Assembly (NCBI GenBank): GCA_002427975.1
Contig: DIZT01000274.1
Span: forward strand, 1-12,936
Source: Micrococcaceae bacterium UBA6021
GTDB taxonomy: Bacteria > Actinomycetota > Actinomycetes > Actinomycetales > Micrococcaceae
DNA: 12,936 nt
Direction: 5' to 3'
In this document: positions 5,702 through 12,798 of the stretch, in pieces
Numbering within the stretch: the stretch's first letter is position 1
Layout of the letters: every line of letters starts with the position of its first letter
The notes under the pieces: generated by a model
Databases searched by the model: none
What the model saw: only the letters and a program-made list of their open reading frames with translations
What the model was told of the DNA's origin: nothing
Position numbers and translations under genes: made by a program

Positions 5702-6826
5702 TCAGGCGCCTTCCAGGACCTGACTGGTGGCCCAGGCCAGGTATTTTGCCGCATTGGCGACGGCGTCTTCCGGACTGGACGCCACATCCAGCAGCTGCGC
5801 GGCGGCTACCACGCCGTGCCGGGCCAGGTCCTCGGGCGTGACCAGGATCCGGCCGGCCACGACGATCACCGGAACCCCCCGTTCCCGGGCAGCGTCGGCG
5901 AGCGCGATGGGGGCTTTTCCGGTCAATGACTGGGAGTCCATGGACCCTTCCCCGGTGATCACCAGGTCTGCGTTATCCAGCTGGCCGGCGAGGCCGGTGA
6001 GCCCGGCGACCAGCGCGAACCCGCCTTCCAGCCGGGCGCTGGTGAAGGCAAGGAACGACGCCGGGAAGCCACCCGCCGCCCCTGCGCCCGGGATGTTGAC
6101 GTCCCGGCCGGTGGCCTGGCGGAGCACGGACGCCCAGTTGCGGAGACCGGCGTCGAGCTGTTCTGCTGCCTCCTCATCGGCGCCCTTCTGGGCGCTGAAG
6201 ACGTGGGCCGCACCTGTGGCGCCATACAGCGGGTTCTGGACGTCCACCGCGATCCTGAACGAGACGGCGGACAGGCGCGGGTCCAGCCCCGACGTATCAA
6301 GGGACACAACATCGGCCAGCGATCCGCCGCCCAACGGGACCACGTTTCCGGCGGTGTCCAACGGCTTCAGGCCCAACGCACGCAGGGCGCCGCTGCCGCC
6401 GTCGGTCATGGCCGATCCACCCAGGCCCAGCACAATCTCGGTGGCGCCGGCGTCGAGGGCTGCGGCGATGAGCTGCCCGCAGCCGTAACTGTGTGCCCGC
6501 AGGGCGTTGGCGGGGGTGGGCTCCATCTCAGCCAGGCCAGAGGCCTGCGCCGTCTCGATAACGGCGACAGCGCCGCCGTCGGAATTCTTCCGGATAGCCC
6601 AGGCGGCGCCCACCGGGGCAAGAATGGGACCCACGACGGCGTTGAGCCGCTCCTCGTAGCCGGCCGAAACGGCGGCCTCCAGGGTTCCCTCACCGCCGTC
6701 GGCGATCGGAAACTGGTTGGCCACGGCATCCGGGTAGACGCGCAGCGCACCTTCGGCGATGGCGGCGGCGGCCTCCGCCGCGGTGAGCGAGCCCTTGAAT
6801 TTGTCCGGAGCGATGAGAATGCGCAT
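5702..6826 (-). CDS. Glycerate kinase (Gly_kinase / GarK-GlxK family)
   Basis: A 374-residue kinase that phosphorylates D-glycerate with ATP, probably to 2-phosphoglycerate as in GarK/GlxK, feeding glyoxylate, glycolate or sugar-acid breakdown products into glycolysis. The diagnostic N-terminus APDKFKGSLTA (6-16) is present. So are PIADGGEGTLEA (40-51), LGLGGSAMTDGGSGALRALG (133-152), YGATGAAHVFSAQKGA (201-216) and ITGEGSMDSQSLTGKAP (290-306). Length matches the family. I chose the Met directly before RILIAPDKFKGS because homologues usually start there. In-frame Met codons at 6835, 6838 and 6877 are alternatives, and none has a clear ribosome site. It lies 72 bases downstream of a methyltransferase gene on the same strand, so readthrough is possible. 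Confidence 0.92.
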   Translation of the reverse strand: MRILIAPDKFKGSLTAAEAAAAIAEGALRVYPDAVANQFPIADGGEGTLEAAVSAGYEERLNAVVGPILAPVGAAWAIRKNSDGGAVAVIETAQASGLAEMEPTPANALRAHSYGCGQLIAAALDAGATEIVLGLGGSAMTDGGSGALRALGLKPLDTAGNVVPLGGGSLADVVSLDTSGLDPRLSAVSFRIAVDVQNPLYGATGAAHVFSAQKGADEEAAEQLDAGLRNWASVLRQATGRDVNIPGAGAAGGFPASFLAFTSARLEGGFALVAGLTGLAGQLDNADLVITGEGSMDSQSLTGKAPIALADAARERGVPVIVVAGRILVTPEDLARHGVVAAAQLLDVASSPEDAVANAAKYLAWATSQVLEGA

Positions 6827-6898
6827 GCCGTCCATCATGCCAGCCCGGATCTGGAAAGCGTTTGCCCGATCCGGCATGCGGACAGCCCGGGACCGTCC

Positions 6899-7723
6899 CT
6901 ACTGTGGTGCGTCGAGCTCGCTGGCCTGAAGTACCGCAAAGTAGCCCGGCACCCGGCTGTTCCCTGCGGCGTCCATCTGCGGGTTGGTCTCGATGGTTGC
7001 GGCACCGTCTTCCACCAGCGTCCACCGGTCCGTCGGCATTACCCGGGCAAGCTCCTCCGGTCCGAAGTGGCCCGGCATGGGCAGTTTCCGGATGGCCAGC
7101 TCCAACGGCGCCGGGATGTTCCGGAGGGAAGCGCCCAGGTGTGCGACGTACTCCACCGGGTTCCCTTGGAAGTTCGTCTCCGCCAGGAAAACCCTGCCGC
7201 GCAGGCCCACCACCTGCCGGAGGTTTTCCATCAGCGCGGCCTGATCAGCCGCGTCCAGGACATGGAGCACGCCGCGGACAAAGACGTTGGCATCCGTGTC
7301 TCCCACCAGCCCGGAGCCGGCCCCGGGCTGAGTCATGTCACGCGCCAGGTAGCCGACATTTTCAACGCCTGCCGACTCGTCACGCGCGCGGGCCACCGCA
7401 TGTGCAGACACGTCAACTCCCAGGACCTCGGGGGAAAACGCCGCCAGCGCACGGCTGAAACCGCCGTGTCCGCAGCCCACGTCCACAACGGGCAGCCCTG
7501 GGTCGAAGTGCCGCTGCAGGACATCCCGGTAGCCCAGCAGTTCGTGGTCAGTGCCGGAGTCCCACAGCACTTCGCTCCCGGCGCCCGTCCGGGTGATTCC
7601 GGCCCAATACCTGTCCCAGGCCACGGTCCTGTTCTTTGGCGCGGCCCAGGACAGTCTGATCAGTTTGGGCAGGATCAAGTACTTCGCCAGGGCGGCGCGC
7701 ACTGATTTCGCTGGGTAGGGCAT
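6899..7723 (-). CDS. Class I SAM-dependent methyltransferase
   Basis: A 274-residue cytoplasmic methyltransferase with a Rossmann fold. Motif I is VVDVGCGHGGFS (79-90), the SAM ribose-binding acidic residue is D104 in LGVDVS (101-106), and motif IV is the NVFVRGVLHVLD region (146-157). An N-terminal ~70-residue extension with a basic, hydrophobic start and aromatic DRYW (37-40) precedes the fold. The C-terminal third (GHFGPEELARVM) is probably the substrate lid. The substrate is not recognisable. There is no ribosome site before the ATG at 7723; instead TATATT lies 6 bases upstream, which suggests a leaderless transcript. A good alternative start is not seen. Confidence 0.85.
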   Translation of the reverse strand: MPYPAKSVRAALAKYLILPKLIRLSWAAPKNRTVAWDRYWAGITRTGAGSEVLWDSGTDHELLGYRDVLQRHFDPGLPVVDVGCGHGGFSRALAAFSPEVLGVDVSAHAVARARDESAGVENVGYLARDMTQPGAGSGLVGDTDANVFVRGVLHVLDAADQAALMENLRQVVGLRGRVFLAETNFQGNPVEYVAHLGASLRNIPAPLELAIRKLPMPGHFGPEELARVMPTDRWTLVEDGAATIETNPQMDAAGNSRVPGYFAVLQASELDAPQ

Positions 7724-7729
7724 CGTACA

Positions 7730-7735
7730 AATATA
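7730..7735 (-). promoter_or_regulatory. -10 element for a leaderless methyltransferase transcript
   Basis: On the minus strand TATATT (five of six to TATAAT) ends 6 bases before the ATG at 7723. Transcription should therefore start at or within a base of the A of the start codon. The -35 region is GC-rich and poor. Leaderless mRNAs are frequent in actinobacteria, and the absence of a Shine-Dalgarno sequence agrees. Confidence 0.5.
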
Positions 7736-7790
7736 GGTCCCCGAACGCCTCGCGGCCGTGCGGTGAGGCTGGCCCGGTCGGGCTGTTCGG

Positions 7791-8177
7791 TCAAGCCGAG
7801 GCCGCCTGATCCTTCAGCAGCCAGGCCATGGCTTCGTTACGCGACGTGAAGAAGCGGGTGGGGCAGGGCAGCTTGTTGATGCCGAGGATAAAGTTGGCCA
7901 GCACCTTGTCAACGGGCGACGCCCCCAGCAGTGCAATGCGGGACGCCTGGCAGGGACGGCCGAAAACGGCGCGGGCTCCCCGGCTGACCTGGGCGGTGGT
8001 GGCCATGTCCACCAGCATGGGATGGCGGCGGTCCCCGCACAGTTCGTTGACGTTGCGCATGGCGGCTTCGGCATCGGATTCCGAGATGGACACCCCGCGC
8101 GGCCACTTCAGCTGGACGACGCCTTGCCCGTCCAGGGTCAGGTCCGCCTTGGCCTCTTCTGCAGGCTGACTAGTCAC
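7791..8177 (-). CDS. Small STAS/SpoIIAA-like protein (DUF7793-like)
   Basis: A 128-residue soluble protein. The pattern LVDMATTAQVSRGARAVF (55-72), then SRIALLGASPVDKVLANFILG (79-99) and PTRFFTSRNEAMAWL (106-120), resembles the STAS/SEC14-like single-domain proteins common in Micrococcaceae, known to me as DUF7793. The family's function is not established. STAS-type folds usually bind partners or small molecules and sometimes act in anti-sigma or signalling switches. The start is GTG at 8177, preceded by GGAGGG (8183-8188) at 5 nt, a strong site that fixes it. It is divergent from the histidine kinase gene, a position that suggests co-regulation with that module. No DNA-binding or enzymatic motif is visible. 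Confidence 0.75.
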   Translation of the reverse strand: MTSQPAEEAKADLTLDGQGVVQLKWPRGVSISESDAEAAMRNVNELCGDRRHPMLVDMATTAQVSRGARAVFGRPCQASRIALLGASPVDKVLANFILGINKLPCPTRFFTSRNEAMAWLLKDQAASA

Positions 8178-8225
8178 GATTACCCTCCGCGAATTCTTAT
8201 GAGGAACTGGTGTGCTCCGTCACCC

Positions 8226-8231
8226 TACAAT
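8226..8231 (+). promoter_or_regulatory. -10 element TACAAT for the histidine kinase operon
   Basis: TACAAT matches TATAAT at five of six positions. A start near 8238 would leave a leader of about 44 bases before the TTG at 8282. No good -35 is seen at 16-18 bases (GGAACT region). If real, it rules out the upstream in-frame GTG at 8210 as the start codon. Confidence 0.45.
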
Positions 8232-8242
8232 GTACTCAGTTG

Positions 8243-8276
8243 GGAGCGAACGGGTGCTCACTCAGGAGCGAAGGGG
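8243..8276 (+). repeat. Direct repeat GGAGCGAA(C/G)GGG in the kinase leader
   Basis: GGAGCGAACGGG (8243-8254) and GGAGCGAAGGGG (8265-8276) are 22 bases apart, two helical turns, and differ at one position. The second copy supplies the AAGGGG ribosome site (8271-8276) for the TTG at 8282, 5 bases on. GTGCTC (8255-8260) between them can pair with GAGC of either copy, so ribosome access might be structured. Confidence 0.5.
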
Positions 8277-8281
8277 ACAGG

Positions 8282-9931
8282 TTGCCAGCGGACACACCAC
8301 ATGTAGCAACCGTGCCATACCTGGCTGTCGTTGCGGACCCCGACGCCGGGCGCCGGGAATTCACGGCGGCGGCCCTGGAGGCGGCGGGCTTCACAGTCAG
8401 CACTGCCGGGAACGCCACCAGCCTCTCGGCAGTTCTTGACCGCCGCGAGCCCTCCGTCCTGGTCCTGGACAGTTCACTTTCGGACATCGACGCGGGGACC
8501 CCCGTGCTGGTCCTTGTGGACCTGGACAGTCCGGCCGAGGTCAAGGCAGTGGAACACGCCGGAGTGAGGGACTGCATTGCCAAACCGCCTGCTGCCCAGG
8601 AGCTCGTCCACCGCGCCACCGCCCTGATAAATCTGGTCTCCCGCCGCAATGAGGCCCGCCAGGAAGCCGAGGCGCTACGCGAAAGGCTGCGGCAGGTCTC
8701 CGCAGCGGTCCGCGGAACAAACGACCCGCAAGAGATTGCCGACATTGTGGTGAGGGGGTTCGGTGAGACGTTCGGCGCAGACCGGGTCTGGCTGACCACG
8801 TTCGACGACGAGAGGGTGCCGCCCATCACTGCCCAGTGGCACCGGTCCCGGCTGGCTCCGCTGCCTGATGGACTCTTCACAGACGAGGAACCGGTACGCA
8901 GGACCGCTGACGTCCTGTGGGCGCGGGCCGAGGCCCTGACAGCAGACGGAACCCCCGCGCCCCCGGGTGTCGTGCGGCTGCCGGCCGAATTCGCGGCGCT
9001 GCGTGCCGCGGCGTCCGTGGTCGTCCCGATGGGGGAGGGCAGCTCGTCACTCGGCGTGATCTGGATAGCGCTGCTGGACTCCCCTAGGGACTGGTCACGC
9101 GCGGAGCTCGGACTGATCCAGCACGTCGCGGGCAATGCGGCCCACGGCCTTATCCAAAGCCATCTGATCACCAGCCAGCAGCAAGTGGTCAAGCAGCTCC
9201 AGGAGCTGGACAAGGCCAAGACAGATTTCCTGGCCACCGTCAACCACGAGCTCCGCACCCCGCTGACGTCGATCATGGCCTATCTGGACATGATCCAGGA
9301 GAATACCTCCGATCCGGTATCCACCGAGGTCCACCAGATGCTGGACATCGTGGTCAGGAATACCGAACGGCTGCGGCTGCTGATCGAAGACATGCTCAGC
9401 GTTTCCCGCAATGGAGATGAGCAAAGCCCGCTGAACCTTACTCCGGTCCGGCTGGCGCGGACGCTTGAGATCGTCACCGCTGCACTCAGGCCGCTCGCGA
9501 AGGTGCAAAACGTCGCCATTGTGGTGGCACCGGCCTCCGAGGATCCGGAAGTTATGGCAGATGAAGTGCAGCTGCAGCAGGTCTTTACGAATCTGGTCTC
9601 CAATGCCATCAAGTTCACCCCCGGCGGCGGGCAGATCGACGTCGTCAGCGGGACTCAGGCCGATGCCGACGGCACCCGCTGGGCAACGATCAGCGTTTCG
9701 GACACCGGGATGGGGATCTCCAGTGACGAAATAGCCCACATCTTTACCCGCTTCTACCGCGCCTCGAACGCGATGTCCGGGGCGGTTCCGGGCACCGGGC
9801 TTGGCCTCGCGATCACGCAGGACATCGTCCAGCGGCACGGCGGCCGCATTGACGTAACCTCGGAGCTGGGTGTTGGCACCACGGTCACCGTCAAGCTCCC
9901 GCTTGGAGCCCTCGCGTCGCACATAACCTGA
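8282..9931 (+). CDS. Soluble histidine kinase with REC-like, GAF, HisKA and HATPase domains
   Basis: A 549-residue cytoplasmic hybrid-type sensor kinase with no membrane segments. Residues about 12-115 look like a receiver domain (D63 in VLVLD as candidate phospho-acceptor, K101 in CIAKP), but the part after D63 is shortened: LSDIDAGTPVLVLV runs straight from strand 3 to strand 4. GAF-like sequence follows (about 140-292), then a helix (293-315), then HisKA with FLATVNHELRTPL and phosphorylated H322. HATPase_c has the N box N441 in TNLVSNAIKF, the G1 box DTGMGI (474-479), the F box IFTRFYRA and the G2 box GTGLGL (504-509). Kinase residues are intact. I chose TTG at 8282 for its AAGGGG site and upstream -10; GTG at 8210 or GTG at 8312 are less supported. 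It is 20 bases upstream of the GGDEF-EAL gene, so they are one operon. No separate response regulator is nearby. Confidence 0.85.
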   Translation: MPADTPHVATVPYLAVVADPDAGRREFTAAALEAAGFTVSTAGNATSLSAVLDRREPSVLVLDSSLSDIDAGTPVLVLVDLDSPAEVKAVEHAGVRDCIAKPPAAQELVHRATALINLVSRRNEARQEAEALRERLRQVSAAVRGTNDPQEIADIVVRGFGETFGADRVWLTTFDDERVPPITAQWHRSRLAPLPDGLFTDEEPVRRTADVLWARAEALTADGTPAPPGVVRLPAEFAALRAAASVVVPMGEGSSSLGVIWIALLDSPRDWSRAELGLIQHVAGNAAHGLIQSHLITSQQQVVKQLQELDKAKTDFLATVNHELRTPLTSIMAYLDMIQENTSDPVSTEVHQMLDIVVRNTERLRLLIEDMLSVSRNGDEQSPLNLTPVRLARTLEIVTAALRPLAKVQNVAIVVAPASEDPEVMADEVQLQQVFTNLVSNAIKFTPGGGQIDVVSGTQADADGTRWATISVSDTGMGISSDEIAHIFTRFYRASNAMSGAVPGTGLGLAITQDIVQRHGGRIDVTSELGVGTTVTVKLPLGALASHIT

Positions 9932-9951
9932 ACCCGGAAACTAGGAACCAG

Positions 9952-11490
9952 ATGTTCGCTAACGATGACCCCAGGCTGTCCCAGCTGCTCGATGGCATCG
10001 TCCGGCTTGCCTCCGGAGACCTCCAGTCGCGGATCGAGGTATCGCCGGCCCGGGACGAGCTCGACGCCATCATCATGGGCACCAACCTCCTGGCCGAGGA
10101 CCTGCAGATCATTTACGAGGAGCTTGAGCAGCGCGTTGAGGTCCGCACGCAATTGCTGCACGAAGCCCACCGCGAGATGCAGAAGATGGCCATGCAGGAT
10201 CCCCTCACGGGACTCGCCAACCGCTCGGCGCTGCTAACGGCGCTGAAATCCGCCCAGGACGACGACGGCCGGACTCCCAGCCAGCCGGTCATCCTGCTTT
10301 TGGACCTGGACGCCTTTAAATCCATCAACGACACCTTGGGCCACACCGCCGGCGACCAGGTCCTGATCGCCGTCGCGCAACGTATCCGCACCGCCGTCCG
10401 GGCCACCGACGTTGTCGCCCGGCTGGGCGGGGACGAGTTTGCCATCGTGATGCCGGCCACCGGCGCCGACGAGGCCGCCGTCGTGGGCCAGCGCATCCTG
10501 GCAGCCCTTAAGGAACCGATCGAGCTGCCCGACCGGACCATCCGCTGCGGGGCGAGCGTAGGGCTCAGCGTCGGGGAAGCCGGGCGGCCGCCGGAGGATC
10601 TGCTCATGGAGGCTGATGTGGCCATGTATGCCTCCAAAGCGGAAGGGCGTAACCGGCTCCACATCTTCGAACCCGGGCTCCTGCTGGTCCGCAGGCTCCG
10701 CAGCCAACTGCTGGACGATCTCCGGGCCGCCATCAAGGGCAAGGGCCTGGTCCTGCACTACCAGCCGGTGATTGAACTGGGCACCGGGCGCATTGAAGGC
10801 GTGGAGGCCCTGATCCGGTGGGACCACCCCACACGCGGGCGCATCATGCCCGACGAGTTCATTCCGCTGGCGGAAGACGCCGGGCTGATCTCGGAGCTGG
10901 GCCTGTGGGTGCTCACCACCGCCGTGGCCCAGCTCCGCCGCTGGATTGACGCGGCACTGGTGGACAGCCGGTTCTCGGTCCGGATCAACATCTCCGCCAC
11001 GGATCTGCAGAGCCTGCAGTTCATCGAGGATGTCCGCGGCGTGCTGAAGGAGACAGGTGTCCGTCCGGAGCAGGTTGTCCTGGAGCTGACCGAAGCTGCC
11101 ATCGTCAGGGGCAACGAGTTGGACCGGTATTCCCTCGGCGGGCTCCGGGGACTGGGGGTCGGAATCGAGATCGACGACTTCGGCACCGGCTACTCCTCCA
11201 TCAGCTACCTGCGCCGGCTCCCCGTGGACCGGGTCAAGGTTGACCGGTCCTTGATCGAGGGCCTGGGAACGGACCCCAGCCAGCCGGCCCTGGTGGCCGC
11301 AGTCCTGCAACTTGTACGCGCTTGCGGGCTGGAAGCTGTATGGGAAGGCGTGGAGACGGCGGAGCAGGCCGAGCAGTTGAGGAACCTCGGATGCCTCAGC
11401 GCGCAAGGGTATTTCTTCAGCAAACCCCTCCCGCCGGAACAGATTCCTGAGCTGCTGGCCAGGTCGTCTGCTGAAAGTAATAGCAGTTGA
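9952..11490 (+). CDS. HAMP-like/GGDEF/EAL cyclic-di-GMP enzyme, bifunctional by motif
   Basis: A 512-residue cytoplasmic protein for cyclic-di-GMP turnover. A HAMP-like N-terminus without membrane segments (about 10-60, LDGIVRLASGDLQSRI...) is followed by a coiled linker (52-80). The GGDEF domain (about 82-240) has an intact active site, GGDEF at 159-163, and an I-site RATD at 150-153, so it should make c-di-GMP with product inhibition. The EAL domain (about 250-500) keeps EALIRW (285-290), N346, E378, DDFGTGYSS (408-416), K429, E465 and Q485, the residues of active phosphodiesterases. Both activities are therefore possible, and their balance cannot be read from sequence. The HAMP start suggests the signal is relayed from another soluble protein, probably the kinase encoded 20 bases upstream. 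AGGA lies about 7 bases before the ATG. Confidence 0.92.
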   Translation: MFANDDPRLSQLLDGIVRLASGDLQSRIEVSPARDELDAIIMGTNLLAEDLQIIYEELEQRVEVRTQLLHEAHREMQKMAMQDPLTGLANRSALLTALKSAQDDDGRTPSQPVILLLDLDAFKSINDTLGHTAGDQVLIAVAQRIRTAVRATDVVARLGGDEFAIVMPATGADEAAVVGQRILAALKEPIELPDRTIRCGASVGLSVGEAGRPPEDLLMEADVAMYASKAEGRNRLHIFEPGLLLVRRLRSQLLDDLRAAIKGKGLVLHYQPVIELGTGRIEGVEALIRWDHPTRGRIMPDEFIPLAEDAGLISELGLWVLTTAVAQLRRWIDAALVDSRFSVRINISATDLQSLQFIEDVRGVLKETGVRPEQVVLELTEAAIVRGNELDRYSLGGLRGLGVGIEIDDFGTGYSSISYLRRLPVDRVKVDRSLIEGLGTDPSQPALVAAVLQLVRACGLEAVWEGVETAEQAEQLRNLGCLSAQGYFFSKPLPPEQIPELLARSSAESNSS

Positions 11491-11572
11491 TCGTTTAGGG
11501 GCTGCGCTTTTGGCCGATCCCGATATACGATCAAGTTGCAGTATCCGATTCTTCGCGGCCAAGAAGATCGGC
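11483..11572 (+). other. Competing inverted repeats, candidate structured leader RNA
   Basis: The 174-base gap before the EAL gene is AT-richer than its flanks. TTGATCGT (11487-11494, over the upstream stop) pairs with ACGATCAA (11527-11534), with GCA/TGC extending the stem. TTGGCC (11510-11515) pairs with GGCCAA (11557-11562). GCCGATC (11513-11519) pairs with GATCGGC (11566-11572). CCGAT-TCTT (11545-11553) pairs with AAGA-AG-ATCGG (11561-11571) as a bulged hairpin. Several of these exclude each other. It could be a terminator/attenuator or a chance cluster. It does not match the c-di-GMP-I riboswitch consensus I know. No open frame with a start was found in the gap. Confidence 0.45.
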
Positions 11573-11664
11573 ATAAATCAGAAGTAGCGAATTCCGAAGG
11601 CGTCTGAAAATTTGAACATAAAGGGGCCAACGGGCCATTACTTCGTCAACGGGGGGCGTTGCTA

Positions 11665-12726
11665 ATGACTGTTCGGGTGCAAGCTTGGGGAATTATTGCT
11701 GCAGTGCTGGCGGATTCAGATCCTGCCGGGGCAGCCATACGACAGCGACTCAGCGACCGCTTGGGCGAGAATCCGGGCATGCCGGAACGCGCACTGCTGG
11801 AATACCTGCTGGATCGCCGGCAACAGGACACCGCAGACGGGGACACTTCGGACGCTGCCCGCGTCCCGCAACCCCTCAACGCCATGCCGCCGCACCTGGC
11901 CGAGCAGCTGGATTCACTGCGGAGCCTGTCCCGGATCAGCACGCTGCTGGAGAACCAGATGCTGATGACCGCGTTCCAACCGATCTATGGGCTCGAGGCC
12001 AAGAGCGTTGTGGGCGTTGAGGCTTTGTCGCGTTTTGTGAGCGACGACGGCGCCAGCGCTGAGCTCTGGTTCGCGGAAGCGGAAGCCGTTGGTCTGGGCG
12101 CCAATCTGGAATTCTCGGCGCTGGGATCCGCTGCAGCCGCCGCCGCGAAGCTCCCGCCGCACCTATATGTTTCCCTCAACATCTCCCCCACGTCCTGCCT
12201 GGATCCGCGGCTGCCGGAATTGTTTGATCACATCGATCTGCCGGTAGACCGCATTGTGCTCGAATTGACGGACGCAATTCCCGACGAAGAATACTCGCAT
12301 TTCATTTCCGCAATTACGCCGTTCCGGGAACGCGGACTGCGCATTGCCATCGACGATTCACACACCAGCGCCGGAGCCCTGAGCCGTATGCTTCATTTGC
12401 GGCCGGACTTCATCAAGCTGGGCAGGAATGTGATCAGCGGCGTGGATACGGATACCTCCCAGCAGGCGCTGGCCGCCTGCATGGTGGACTTTGCGGAGCA
12501 GATCGGCACCGTTCTCGTGGCGGAAGGGGTTGAAACCGCCGAGGAACTCAAAGCCCTCACCGAGTTGGGCTTCAGCGCCGGCCAGGGCTACGTTCTGGGC
12601 CGGCCCTCGGTCCGGCCCAAGGACTGGGCCGCCTGGAACACCCGCCTGGATCCGGACGGGCTCCGGCACCTCGCGGCCAAAACCGACCACGCCACGCACA
12701 GCCCGGGCGGCACTGAGCGGTCCTGA
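11665..12726 (+). CDS. Stand-alone EAL-domain protein with altered loop 6
   Basis: A 353-residue cytoplasmic protein of the c-di-GMP phosphodiesterase family. The N-terminus (1-95) is unrecognised: LADSDPAGAAIRQRLSDRL, then a helical MPERALLEYLLDRR segment and an acidic linker. The EAL domain occupies about 96-320. Residues equivalent to the catalytic set are present: E119 in VEALSRF, N172 in LNISPTS, E200 in LELTD, D230-D231, K251 in FIKLGRN, E287 in AEGVET and Q307 in GQGYVLGRP. However loop 6, normally DDFGTGYSS, reads DDSHTSAGALS (230-240), and ELTE is ELTD. It may be a weak enzyme, a c-di-GMP sensor, or active with altered dimer coupling. ATG at 11665 is preceded by GGGGGG (11651-11656) at 8 nt; the TTG two codons earlier is less likely. 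Codons around 12220-12360 are AT-richer than neighbouring genes. Confidence 0.88.
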   Translation: MTVRVQAWGIIAAVLADSDPAGAAIRQRLSDRLGENPGMPERALLEYLLDRRQQDTADGDTSDAARVPQPLNAMPPHLAEQLDSLRSLSRISTLLENQMLMTAFQPIYGLEAKSVVGVEALSRFVSDDGASAELWFAEAEAVGLGANLEFSALGSAAAAAAKLPPHLYVSLNISPTSCLDPRLPELFDHIDLPVDRIVLELTDAIPDEEYSHFISAITPFRERGLRIAIDDSHTSAGALSRMLHLRPDFIKLGRNVISGVDTDTSQQALAACMVDFAEQIGTVLVAEGVETAEELKALTELGFSAGQGYVLGRPSVRPKDWAAWNTRLDPDGLRHLAAKTDHATHSPGGTERS

Positions 12727-12737
12727 GCGGGGACTAA

Positions 12738-12753
12738 GCGGCGCTGACGCCGC
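12738..12753. terminator. Short hairpin after the EAL gene
   Basis: GCGGCG (12738-12743) pairs perfectly with CGCCGC (12748-12753) over a CTGA loop, 11 bases past the EAL gene stop, between two convergent genes. There is no U tract on either side, so the strength of termination is uncertain. Confidence 0.5.
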
Positions 12754-12798
12754 GAGGGCCGCGGGCGCAACTGACCGGACCACGAAAACGGACCCCGC

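Noticed and set aside
6203..7705. 500-codon open frame on the plus strand
   Set aside because: It spans two well-supported minus-strand genes (glycerate kinase and methyltransferase), has no family-like motif and no ribosome site that stands out.
8210..8281. GTG at 8210 as the kinase start
   Set aside because: GAGGAA lies only 3 bases before it, the extension has no domain character, and the best -10 (8226-8231) lies downstream of it.
10234..11574. 446-codon minus-strand frame opposite the GGDEF-EAL gene
   Set aside because: It is antisense to a gene with complete catalytic motifs, and its composition is of shadow type.
11491..11664. Known c-di-GMP riboswitch (GEMM) before the EAL gene
   Set aside because: I looked for its conserved core and tetraloop/receptor elements and did not find them; only generic inverted repeats are present.
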